Positions 43,972-55,663 of a stretch of DNA of 64,000 bases are shown piece by piece (position 1 is the stretch's first letter; every line of letters begins with the position of its first letter). The notes under the pieces were generated by a model. That model made no database searches. It saw only the letters and a list, made by a program, of their open reading frames with translations, and was not told the origin of the DNA. The stretch spans positions 17,819,127 through 17,883,126 of the forward strand of contig CM038467.1 of assembly GCA_021464415.1 (NCBI GenBank), written 5' to 3'. The stretch comes from Lonicera japonica. Lineage: Eukaryota; Streptophyta; Magnoliopsida; Dipsacales; Caprifoliaceae. The position numbers and the translations under genes are program-made.

Positions 43972-45517
43972 CTAGTGCGCAATGTAACTGTCAGTCAAAA
44001 CAGATAATGATTCAAGCTGCTGGTAAATGGTCAAGAAGTCTGGTATCAACTAAAGTTCCACCTGAGGATCTTCCTTTTTTAAAAGAAAACCAAGTACCAG
44101 AATCTTCAAATTTCAATTGGTTATGGAACAAAGGACTTCTCTATTGATTTCGGAGAATATAAGGTGTCAGAAACAAGTAGGTTTTGCAAACGAAAATATT
44201 CAATTCAGTTCTACTTGTTGAAGAATGAAAACAAATACGTCAACTAAACAAGAATTTGTTACCATATTAGTCGTATCCTCCCTCAGTTAAGAGTTAAATC
44301 TCGAAAATCTATGTGGCGAATCTGACAGTGGTTAAACAACGTACGGTTGTCCACGGATTACATGAAAGTCAATTTTTCTTGAAAAGTTTTGAATTTGGAA
44401 TGGTTGCTCTTAATTTGAGACATAATGAGTATATGTTTTGCATTAATGCCTATGCAGGAAAAGGAACCAATTGTATCGATCTCTTGTGTTAATATTGGAG
44501 ATGGTACCTAAGAGATTTCTAAAGGACAAAAGCCTTGGTCAAACTTGTCACATCATCAGCTCCCTTCTGACCTAGTTCTAAAGTTCTAAATTATAATGAT
44601 GAGTCAACATTTAGGTCAACTAACTCTTGCATGTCAACTCATGCAAGGAGCTATACTTGCGATTGGTTTAGTCACATGCATATTTGAATAACCCAAAAGG
44701 CCAAAAACCGATGAGTGGATGCCCTGTAAAGCTATTGTAGTGTAAAGTAATAAGCATTAGTAAGAGAACTTTGCCATCATACAAGAAGCTTTGTAACAGT
44801 AAAGCTACTAATGATGACAACAAAGTACACCAAAAGCCAATGTAGTGTGGTGGGAAGTGTTTTCGTGGCATCCCAAGGAAGAGTGGTTTAAAAGGCTTGG
44901 TTCATATAACCCGAAATAGAAAATAATACCACTAAAGCTGCAAATATATATTACTGGGTCCTACTGGGTAAGAATCTAGCTGATGAATTCATGAATGCAT
45001 AAAACCATAGAAACTATATTATTTATGCTTGCAATGTGTAAAACAGAACTTACTGTACAATTTCAGAGCTGGTCAGACTGTGTTTTACTACTGTAATATA
45101 ACCGAATCTGCTAGACATAACAATAATATGGCTTAATATGTAATGAACCAACAGAAGACTCGCTCACTCAAGTAAATCAAAGGTGGAAGACGCACTCTCT
45201 TTTGCCATCCTTTAATTACTATATAAAACAAAACCTAGGACTGAAGCTTCCTCAGCTCCAGACACACATAACAATACTTGCCTCTTTTGTTGATAATACC
45301 AATATCTTACACAGCCGATCATTCATCCATGCATTTTCAGATCAGAATTAATAATATAATATGATTGAATCAGTTAGATACAACAGTAAGCTGCACCGCA
45401 TAAGTAACAAACCAGTATAACTAATGGTATCAAAACACAAGGACCCTTTGTCAGTACATCGAGACGAAAGAGTCACCTTCCCCAATGTACTTCCTAAAAG
45501 CATCCACGATGGGAAAC

Positions 45518-45896
45518 TTAGTGCTATGGTAAGTAGGGTAAATTTACCCTACTTGCTTGGGTGTTGAAATAGTGGTATGGCAGTGGTATGATAAAAGAGA
45601 GAAAAAAATAGGTGTGAGATTGAGGGAGAGAAAATCTCCTATGCCTTGCACAAATGCGTTTGAAACTCTCCATGCATTTGTGTAATGTTTTGACTCCCAA
45701 ACGCAATTCTGAAATGCATCCCACACCATATGCATTTCACAAATGTGTATGGTAACAAACTTAGCCAAACTTAAATCTACATTACAACTATCCTGAGGAA
45801 CACTGTTTTACCCTACCAATCATCACCATTGCATGCACGCGCACAGGAAAAGTACCCTGCTTACCCTACCTACTTGAACTATTGTGGATGCTCTAA
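45518..45896. mobile_element. Tourist/Stowaway-like MITE
   Basis: About 380 bp beginning cttagtgctatggtaagtaggg; its right end, inverted, reads cttagagcatccacaatag, then caagtagg and tagggtaa. The arms therefore match over the outer bases and the AGTAGGGTAA block. An internal palindrome gtagggtaaatttaccctac lies at 45534-45553. The exact target duplication (TA or TAA) is ambiguous. No coding capacity. Confidence 0.55.
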
Positions 45897-46716
45897 GTAC
45901 TATCAAGTACAAAAACCACGTACTTCATACTTCCCTTACTCCAAAACAAGTGAACAAAGCTTGCCTCTTGTGGTGAGTCCGGAATTTATGCTGGAAAGAG
46001 CTAAGGGTAATACAATATATAAAATAGTAAAACAAATGAATTATGGTAATAATAAAATGAAATAATTCAACACTAAAGCCATATAATATACTCGCACAAT
46101 AAATCATTTTCAGCCAAAAAAGACAAATATTGGTGCGTATTCAGAAGTAAACAAACAAATTATGATTTATCCTCTACATTCATCGAAGCAATACACGTTC
46201 ATTAACAGGATAGTTATTAATTGGAATTTTAGAATGTTATTAATTGGATATTGAAGGAATAGGGATTAGATGCAGTTGGCTCACTTTTTTCATTAACATC
46301 ATCTCTTGGTCTAAATAATGTATGCAAAGTTTTTCTTGAGTTGGGTGCTAGGCAATCACAATTCACAAAATAGCATAAGATGTATAGGATGAAATAGTTA
46401 AAAGACGAGATTACTAAATTCAATTAGTCGATTACACAATGTTTAAATTTCATTACCACAAATTCCTTTCCCAAACAGACTTGGATAATGGAGATTAAGA
46501 TTACAAGATATGAGAAAGCCTATTGTGATAGACAACCTCCAAACTCTAAAGTGAAGTTTGACGATAAAAGCAGGATTTTGGATTTTGAGAATAAATAACA
46601 TCCACCTTTCTTGATTAAGAAGAATGGCATATTAAACCTTGCAGTATGTTGTTGCTTTCTGACCACGACAGTAACATATCAAAGGCTCATTCAATACTCA
46701 ATTCTTGAGATATATA

Positions 46717-47102
46717 TATTAATAATATATATGTTTACTTTTATTTTTGATAACCATGGGTACCGGGGCCCCACCCCCACTAATCCCATGAGGCCCTGGT
46801 TGCTCAACCGGGAGACGCCCCCAGTGGCCCAAGAAAGGTTTCAAGCAGCGTGGAATCGAACCTGAGACCATGCGCCTACCCACACAGTCCCAAGCTCACC
46901 CTCACGGTTGTGGCAACCCCTTGGATTTATATATATATATTTTTTACAAAGGTGGACACAGGTGGACATACAACCACCACAGGGTGGACACAATAACGGG
47001 TTCAATAACCACATCCATCTGGATCATCGAACCCAGGATCTCCCAGTTTTGAGGGTGAGGAGAATGCCAACAGGATACAAGGCCACTGGCTGTTCCTGAG
47101 AT
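46717..47102. mobile_element. Composite SINE/MITE-like insertion
   Basis: GC-richer sequence bounded by tgagatatat on both sides (about 46707-46716 and 47097-47106). It contains ccactaatcccatgaggccc and two gaatcgaacctgagacc/catcgaacccaggatctc blocks that resemble reverse-oriented tRNA-related promoters, separated by a TA microsatellite. It could be two nested or dimeric SINEs. It is not a functional tRNA, because no cloverleaf can be built. Confidence 0.4.
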
Positions 47103-48309
47103 ATATTTTAACATGCCAGAAAGGGACTCTCCTCTCATCCAGACATCTATCAATTAAAAAATGAGTCTGCCTTAGTTATAAGAAAACATAAAAGTTAAAC
47201 AGTAAAATTTAAAATTCCACTTGAAATTTAACCTGACCAAAGATAAGGATCCCAGTTCCATGAAAGAATTGCTATTACAATATAGTAAAAGTGTAAAACC
47301 AATTCCATGTAAGAGAATTTTTATGGTAACATCTTATGGTGAGATACAGAAAACTTTCAGGTATCTTTGCAAGTTAAAGTAGCTAAACCAGCGTAATACC
47401 TACCTAGAGAAAAAATTCCTAAAGATAGTCAACCTAATTCACTGAATCATACTGTGAGTATAACTGTAATCTAGTCATACAATTGAAACTTTAAGAGATG
47501 ATAATTCTAGCATCTAATAGAAAAATCGAAACCCCTGCAAGTAATTGATCTACAATTCTGCATTGCAGTGGTCAAAGTCAAATAAATTGCCATGTCATAT
47601 TTTTGGCCTAAGTAGTAATTATTTAGTTTGGAAAAGTGAGCAAAGTCAAGCCAAACCAAATGTTACCTGATGAAAGTGAAGAGTCAAGAGTGCTACTATT
47701 CTCACATGCCCTTACCTAGTCACAATGATCATAAACCAGCTGAAGATAGGACAAATGAAACATGTATAAGACATAAATATATATTATATTGTATAATAAG
47801 GAGCTATGGTTTTTGAATCTTGAAAATGTATAGGGTAAAGAATTGTGTGGCTGAGATTAAATATGCTTTTTGAATGATTAGTAGTGCCTTTGGCAAGGAT
47901 TACGACCTGGTATATACATATTGATTCAAAGCAATCAAAGCGCAATTCACACAAGTGAGTGTAAAAGAAAAACAAATATCAGTTATACATATATATACAC
48001 ACATCATACACAAACACAAACAAGAGATCAAAACCGATGTGCTAAGACAAACTGACAAATTTACACACGAGTGTGTAATTGTTTACCTGCCATTAGAGAT
48101 ACTCACGAGCCTACTATTTAGTTAGTCATAAAACTAGGGTTTTCGATGAGTCAAAACAGATAAAATTAATAGCACGTAGATACGAAAAGCACCGCATATA
48201 CGTGAGAATATGCTTCGTGATAGGGACTCGAATGAGATGCAGATACAAGTAGTGACAAATTGAACATAGTAGATAGAGAAACTGCGACTTGTAGGAACAA
48301 AAAATCTTA

Positions 48310-48510
48310 CAGATGAAGATGGAGCTTCTTGAGCATCGTCGATTACTGCAACCGGAATGTCATCGGCCAGATAACTTATACTTCGTACACAGTTTTTAGA
48401 GAGAGAGAGAGAGAGAGAGATTCTTTTGTTTTTTTTCTCTCGATTTTCTTCGATTAGTCTATGGTGGTTCTGTGATTCACTTCCGTCTCTCTCGTACTGC
48501 GGCTAAAGTG
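48310..48510 (-). promoter_or_regulatory. Candidate BPC 5'UTR exon and promoter with a GAGA tract
   Basis: On the minus strand this region is a pyrimidine-rich leader ending in a good donor, ttcatct|gtaaga, near 48310. A perfect AG/CT dinucleotide tract of 23 nt lies at 48398-48420 and more ct-rich runs follow upstream to 48500. Position, strand and donor fit a non-coding first exon of the BPC gene 4.3 kb downstream. BPC proteins bind such GA repeats, so self-regulation is possible. The link to BPC is inferred, not shown. Confidence 0.45.
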
Positions 48511-50737
48511 TGTGTTAACCCCTCTCTACCCCAAATTGTTTTGTATATATGGTATTTTTGTTTCTTTCCTTTTTTTTCGTCTCGTTGGTATTATTTTTAT
48601 TTATTTATATTTTTCGTATTTTAGTAATTACAATAAGGTTTTATTGACAGAAAAAAAAAACAAAAAAAAATGAAAGTGACGCGATTTATAATCTCATCCT
48701 CTATAATTAATATTGGACTATGTTGTAATTCGTCCCCGATATATTGTTTATTTTTTTATATATTTTTAAAATTCAAAAATCATTACCCTTGTTAAATATA
48801 AATTTGGTTAGTAATTAGTATATATATTTTGTATGTTGAAAATCACAAATTCAAATCTCTATGTAATATTAATTTATATCTAATTTCATAAATATTGTAT
48901 TATTTAGGAGTGCCATTTTGTACTATAATTATTGTACCATAACATATCAGTAATTGTATTGTACTGATTGATACTATACCGTAGTGAAATATTATAGTAT
49001 GGTACTAGTATTGAAAATCGATACCAACAATATACCGTACCGTACTGAAATAATGGTACTTTCATGATATACCATACCGTGCCATACTAGACTGTACCAA
49101 TACTATCAAAATATCAAATATGAAATATCCCACAATTAACTTCGCATACATGATACAACGAACGTTCTAGATTACATGATATAAATGATCTTTAGTCTTT
49201 ACTAACTTTAGGATTTAGTAATTTACCGAGTACCATCAGTGGCGAAGCCAGGATTTTAGCTATGGGAGGGGGCGAAATTCAAAACACACCAAATTATATT
49301 TAAAGCCTTCAAAATTTAATGCCAATGTTCATGCATTTGTTATTTAGCAACTAAACTCAAAAACATGTTAAGAGAAAAGAGGTAAGTTCAAAGGGACTAA
49401 CCAAAGAGAAATTAATCAAGGCTTTTGTTGATGACTTATTCGTAGACGAGTATATTCTCCTCTCCTTTAAGGCAAAACCCTAAAAGCCTCACAAGGTTTA
49501 CGTGTTAAAGCTTGGTCATTAAAACTACCTCATTCACCTTATTTTGAGCTTTTTTATAGCATTTTTATTGCTATCTCTAGACCATTGAATTCCAATATAA
49601 TTTACCTTGTCGTGAGACAACAAGTGAAAGAGATGTAAGGGGGATAAATAATGGAAGAGAGAAGAAGCTGAGAGAGCGAGAGTTTGAAATTGTGGATTGG
49701 CAATGGGTTTGTGTTGTGGAGATTTACAAGGGGAAGTTTTCAAATAGCCCCTAAGTTTTGCTTCCTACAGTTAGTTCCCTCTAATATATTTTTATGCATA
49801 TAAGTTCCTATGTTTTTTTTTTCGAGTCCCCCTTCTTGATCACTCTATATATATACATCGATTCTTAATTATCTTTGTTCACTACTATAATCTTAGTTTT
49901 CTCTCATCTATTTTGAATTCTCACAGCTCTTTTCATTCCTTTATTTTCAAGTATATGTTATTTGTTTAAATATAAAAATGACTAACTAATTTGAATTAAT
50001 TACTTAATTTGATTCTCAAAATGACACCCAATATCCAAATTAAGCCATGTTAGCGAGTTCAAACAGCGAACAATCGTGTTATCGTAATGCTACCCTTTTA
50101 ATTATATGTTCCCCCTTTTTAAAATGTTAAAATAAAAACTATGCTTATATAATTTGAACAATGAACTTATATTTTGTTAGAGTACCACCTATTGTGGTAT
50201 AATTAGGCGCAGAATGATGTAATTTACATTTTATTAAAAAGGCAATTCCTGTCAAGATGTTATGTTGAAAAAAATATTTAATTTTATTTAAAATAAAAAA
50301 AAAACAACTTGATTTTTTAACAATATACTATACTATACCTAGTTTTTGATATACTAAAAATTTGGTATGGTTGTGGTGATAAATTCTGGCATACTAAATT
50401 TTTGTTAAGGTACACAGTACATACGATATGATACAGTATTGTACTAAATCCACCCATAGTATGTTGATTGAATATTTATTAAAATTAAAATTATTATTTA
50501 GCTAAAAGTTACCAAAAAAATGATATTATTAATTTGGAGGGATGAATTGTTTGTTTTGCCTTTTGAAATTTAAAATTATTATAAGATGCAACACATGTGA
50601 CCGTTTATATTGTAAGCAGGCAAACCGTTCTTTCAGTAATTTTATTATTGCCAGAAGTACTTATGTTAACGACGGCTAGTTTACTTAATGGGAGTTATTT
50701 ATGTAAGTACAAAAAAAAATTGGGTCTCTCCATAATA
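48511..50737. other. Intergenic DNA with decayed repeats
   Basis: AT-rich, no gene recognised. 48.91-49.12 kb is rich in ggtac/gtacc and taccgtaccg motifs, and similar gtacYgta motifs recur at 50.30-50.46 kb, possibly subterminal repeats of one element. At 49240 the sequence cagtggcgaagccagg resembles a widespread plant transposon end, but no matching opposite end was found. Confidence 0.35.
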
Positions 50738-50740
50738 TAA

Positions 50741-50970
50741 CGTTATGTTTGACGCAATGGAATAGAGAGTCGGATAGGATTATTTAATCACATTCGGATA
50801 GGATAAAACAATCTCACTTAAGTGGGATTCATTAATCCATCTCTCGATGGGATAAAAAACTTTAGTAGGATAAACAATCCACCTGGATATTCAATCCCAA
50901 TGAACACCAAACATATGATAGGATAAAGTTATCATATCTCACTCTCTTATCTAACGCGTCAAACACGGCT
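50741..50970. mobile_element. Tourist/Harbinger-like MITE, copy 2
   Basis: A 230-bp element between TAA trinucleotides (50738-50740, 50971-50973). Left end cgttatgtttgacgc and inverted right end agccgtgtttgacgc share TGTTTGACGC. The sequence matches 22611-22845 through most of its length (gagtcggata, ttaagtgggattc, aactttagtaggata, aagttatcatatc). TAA duplication and termini fit PIF/Harbinger-derived MITEs. Confidence 0.7.
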
Positions 50971-50973
50971 TAA

Positions 50974-52109
50974 GATGAAAGCACGGTGTATATAAAATGA
51001 CAACAATAATATAATATTTGAGATTTGTTGAATGATGGTTCCTTTAGAATATTTGGCTATCAATTCGGTGGTACTCAACCTTGTGTGTGTGAAAGTATAT
51101 TTGCTCAATGCAATAAATAAATTGGTTTTAAGTAAACTACTAGCTTAGTTCTTATTCTCTATTTATATAGTTACTTATATAGAAATCAGGACTCTTATAA
51201 TGTGCCTCACCCATTTTATTTATAGGTATAGAATTAGGGTTTATAATGCATCATTAGAGTAAATAGTAAAAGACTAAAAAATGTATACTTGAGCTTTATT
51301 TTAGCATTTTACAATTGGCTTTATGTTTATCCATAATACACAATACAAATTAACCTTATTCGCATTACAAATGGATATTTCAGAATAATACGGACCATCT
51401 CGGCGGCATAGTTGGGCTCTAAGTCCTTTAACGTGTGTATCTTTAATTGATTCTTCAATAATGGGCAAGATTTTGCTAAAAAATTAAGCCTAGAACCAAA
51501 TTAAGAGCCCAATCATGCACTCATATATTTTTGGCTCCCCCAATTCTCATCTAATATATATATATTAAAATCTCATTATGTTTGGTGTACCATATTAAGA
51601 TGCGTAAGATATAATTAAATATTTCAATATTATGTCTGTTGCAACTTTAGATTAGATAAAGTACCAACTAAATTATTTGAATTTAATGACTTATCTCACA
51701 AAATGCTGGATTAAATAATTCTATCTTTAAGGTGTGATTATTTAATTCAGTATTTTTTGTCTTATATGATATTTTTATCTCGCACGCCAAACAGAGTCCT
51801 GAAGTATAAATGGACTCTATAAGTACAAACAAATAGCTAGCTCTTTACACATTATATTTGCACTTCACCATTACATATACAATTTTATTCCACTTCATTG
51901 TAATAACCTAAAAATTAAGGATTTTAAGATATAATATGCAACTTTTTATTTATTTATTTTTTAAAAAATGCCAATCATGATATATAGAGCATATGTGTAT
52001 TGCCATACGTCCCTCACACAATATTTATCTCACAATCTAATATTATATTATTATTATAGTAAGTAAAGTTGCCTATCTCTATCATACTGCGCCACGTGGT
52101 GCTTTATTA
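50974..52109. other. AT-rich intergenic DNA
   Basis: No gene or element recognised. Confidence 0.4.
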
Positions 52110-54080
52110 ATGGTTCTCAATTATTGTTGCCCTTTATTTCTCACCCCTCTCTTACCATAAGTTACATTTTCTTTATTTATTTATTTTTTATTTTTTAATA
52201 TTAATATTGCATTGAAATAACGGTTTCTTTTCTTACGTTTTCATTTAAATTAATTAATTGAGTTCTCGAACTTTTCATCTCTCCCCTCCTCGCCTTACAT
52301 TTATTCTCTTCCAATATTACATCAATTGTTTTATTAATACATAAAAATAATTATTATTAAGTTTTGTCTTTCTTTTCAATTGTCGGTGGGATTTTTTTAT
52401 TTTTATTTTATTTTCCCTCTCAATTATTGTTGCCCTTTCTTTCTTACCCCTCTCCCACCATAAGTTACATATTTTAAGTTTATTTTATATTAATGTTGCT
52501 TTGAAACAACATTTTATTTTTTACTTTTTCATTTAAATTAATTAATTGATTATCCCAATTTTTCATCTCTCCTCACCTTACATTTATTCTCTTCCAATAA
52601 TACATTAATTGATTTATTAAATTCATAAAGAGAATTCTTATTAAGCTTTTTCGTTCTTTTCAATTGTTTGTGGGATTGTGATTTTATTTTATTTTCTCAC
52701 TATGTTCATAATTAGTTTTAAATGCCAAATTTAGCATCGTCCACACATGGTTTTCGGATTGTACCTTTTTTATCCAACACACATGTCCTATTTCTTCAAG
52801 TATGTATTTACAAAATTGCAATTTATAAATCAACTTTATAATTGTTTCATGTTGAGATTGTTTGGTTTAATAAATTGTTGATTCCATAATGTTTTTTTTG
52901 TTCCATACCAAAAGCACATATTTATAAATCTTTAGCCTTTTCAATATAATTGTTTCATGTTGAAATTGTTTGGTTTAATAAATTGTTAATTCCATTTTAT
53001 TTTTTGGTTCCATACAAATAGCCCATTTTTATAAATCTTTTTCTTTTTCAATATTTGACACTTTCACACATCTCAACATTTTTCATTGAGTTGTCGTAAT
53101 TATTTCTGTTGGTCGGAAAATATAAGTTACATTTTTTTAGTTTCTTTTATATTAATGTTGCTTTGAAATAACAGTTTCTTGTCTTACGTTTTCATTTAAA
53201 TTAATTAATTGAGCACCTTAACTTTTCATCTCTCCTCTCCTCTCCCACCTTACATATATTATTTTCCAATATTACATCAATTATTTTATTAAATACATAA
53301 AGATAATTTTTATTAAGTTTTGTCTTTCTTTTCAATTGTCAGTGGGATATTTTTTTTTATTTTCTCTCTCAATTATTGTTTCCCTTTCTTTCTTACCCCT
53401 CTCCTACCATAAGTTACATATTTTAAGTTTCTTTTATATTAATGTTGCATTGAAACAATCGTTTATTTTTTACTTTTTCATTTAAATTAATTAATTGATT
53501 ACCCCAACTTTTCATCTCTCCTCACCTTACATTTATTCTCTTCCAATATTACATTAATTGATTTATTAAATTCATAAAGAGAATTCTTATTACGCTTTTT
53601 CTTTATTTTCAATTGTTTGTGGGATTGTGTTTTTATTTTATTTTATTTTCTCACTATGTTCACAATTAGTTTTAGATGACAAATTTTGGCATCCTCCATG
53701 CATGGTTTACGGATTAACTTTTTTATCCAACATTTACATGCCCTATTTCCTCGAGTATGTATTTACAAAATTGCAATTTCTAAATCAACTTTATAATTGT
53801 TTCATGTTGAGATTTTTTGGTTTAATAAATTGTTGATTCCATTATGTATTTTTGTTCCATACCAAAAGCACATAGTTATAAGTCTTTTGCCTTTTCAATA
53901 TAATTGTTTCATGTTGAAATTGTTTGGTTTAATAAATTGTTAATTCCATTTTATTTTTTGGTTCCATACAAAAGGCCCATTTTTATAAATCTTTTGCTTT
54001 TTCAATATCTGAAACTTTCACACATCTTAACATTTTTCATTGAGTTGTCGTAATTATTTCATTGGTGGAATTTACCATGT
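52110..54080. repeat. Nested tandem duplication, ~950-bp unit
   Basis: Two adjacent ~950-bp copies (about 52120-53100 and 53120-54075) align throughout; for example tcaattattgttgcccttt at 52420 recurs at about 53369, and catgttgagattgtttggtt near 52850 recurs near 53803. Inside each copy, the first half contains two diverged ~300-bp repeats (both with accataagttaca, tttaaattaattaattga, ttattctcttccaat), and the second half contains two ~110-bp repeats (aattgtttcatgttga, ggtttaataaattgtt). Duplication therefore happened at two or three levels. No gene is inside. Confidence 0.8.
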
Positions 54081-55326
54081 TTTCTTTTACTAATTTTTTT
54101 GGCATATTGAGTTGAAATTGCAAACCTTTTACAAAAGTTTTAGGCATATTGGGTTGAAATTGCAAACCTTGAAGGATATTATTTATATTTTTCTTTTATC
54201 ATAACATTACTAAATGCAATTTCTATTTCAAAGAGTATGTTTATATATAATGGATGTATTATAAATATCTTTTTACTTATAGCATATATAGTAATATATA
54301 AAGTGATACCGTAAACATATTATTAATATTTATAAACTAATATTATTACTATTAACAACAACCTTTTTATATATTTTTAGAATAGCTATAATAATAGAAA
54401 CATTTTTTTATAATAATTAAATTTTAATATATTAATAATTTGAATTTGCCCGTAAATTACGTAACCCCAACTCCATTAACCCCCACCCAACTTACCCCCC
54501 AAAAAATAAATAAATCCGCTTCCTTTAAAATTTTAATCTCATGGACTAAATATTAACTTTTTCCCCTATAATTATGATATTTTTTCTATAGAGATAGTAA
54601 AGTGCATAACAGATAAATAAAAAAATTTACTGCAATTTGCATATACCCATCAAACTCTCATGATTGGTATAACTTTACACTCGGTTTGGTTTGCGGTTTC
54701 GTTCGGGAAGAAAAGGAAAGTAACAGAAAATAAGAGAAGTTGTTATAAATCACATGTTTAAATCGATTTATGAAAGGGGCACAAAGAAAACAAAATGAAT
54801 CGGAGAGAATGCTAATTATTTTCATTCATCTATTTTATTTTCTTCTAATATTAGAAGGATTGGTAGAAGAAATAAGTTTTTATTAAATTGTTTACTATAT
54901 TCATTTTTTAAACATAATTTGTTACGATTATAAGTGTTTTTACCTATCCAAATAATAATTATTTTTATTCATCTCATCTCATCTCATTTCTTTTATTTTC
55001 TTTATTTAAGTATCCAAAATAAAGTAAAATTAAAGACATTTATTCAAGGATAATGGATTAAAAGAGTTTCTCGCATAATTATATTAAGTGGAAGGATATA
55101 TTATATTTTCATTCGTAAATAAGGACACTCATTTTTTTTTTTTTACCTAAATACCATTTCCTTATTTTTTTTCTAAAATAAATATTTTAATTACCATCAG
55201 CCATCACCACCATCCCCCACCACGGGAGTTTCGGTGATCGCTGTCAAAGTTTCAACAACCAACGCCGAAACTTTGGCAACTACTACCGGAGTGCCAAGAT
55301 CTTATCGGAGCTTAGGCGCATGTATT
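54081..55326. other. AT-rich intergenic DNA with a short tandem repeat
   Basis: At 54108-54170, a ~40-bp unit (ggcatattgRgttgaaattg, caaacctt) occurs twice. The rest holds no recognised gene. The stretch at 54680-55030 has purine-rich MITE-like sequence without definable ends. Confidence 0.4.
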
Positions 55327-55663
55327 GTAAATATATTTTTGCACAAAATACGCAAGCAACTAATGTTACATTTTTAGTCCAAATCTATTTTTGTACTAAA
55401 TGCACAAATAATGATAAACATTTTAGTGCAAATCTATCGTAGCATTAAATTTTCAAGCCCTTAATGCTGTGTTTTAGTAGAGATTTGTTTTTGAATTAAA
55501 TACGCAAACAACTAATGTTATATAGTTTAATGCAAATATATTTTTGTACTAAATTTATCAACAAATTAAGATATAAATTTTAATGCAAGTTTATTTTAAC
55601 ACTAAATCTACAAGCAGTTAAAGATGTAAAATTGAGTACAAATTCATTTTTACACTATATAGA
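55327..55663. repeat. Minisatellite, about seven ~52-bp units
   Basis: Units with consensus near caaatctatttttgtactaaa, then tacgcaaacaactaatgtta and attttagt start at about 55327, 55379, 55428, 55479, 55530, 55584 and 55637. Steps are 52, 49, 51, 51, 54 and 53. Units have diverged substantially, so the array is old. It is flanked by inverted-looking gccgaaactttggc / gccaaaattttggc sequences near 55268 and 55718. Confidence 0.75.

Larger units (their letters stand above)
43972..48300 (-). other. Probable long 5'UTR intron of BPC
   Basis: 4.3 kb without a supportable gene. If the leader exon near 48.3 kb belongs to BPC, this is its intron. The acceptor would be gactgacag or cactag just before the ATG at 43971. 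It contains the MITE at 45518-45896 and the repeat at 46717-47102; other frames here lack recognisable domains. Confidence 0.45.

Noticed and set aside
46850..47040. Possible tRNA genes (B-box-like tcgaacc sequences)
   Set aside because: No acceptor or anticodon stems can be paired; better explained as SINE-derived repeats.
52420..54080. Pair of LTRs of one retrotransposon
   Set aside because: The ~950-bp copies are directly adjacent with no internal region, so a tandem duplication fits better.
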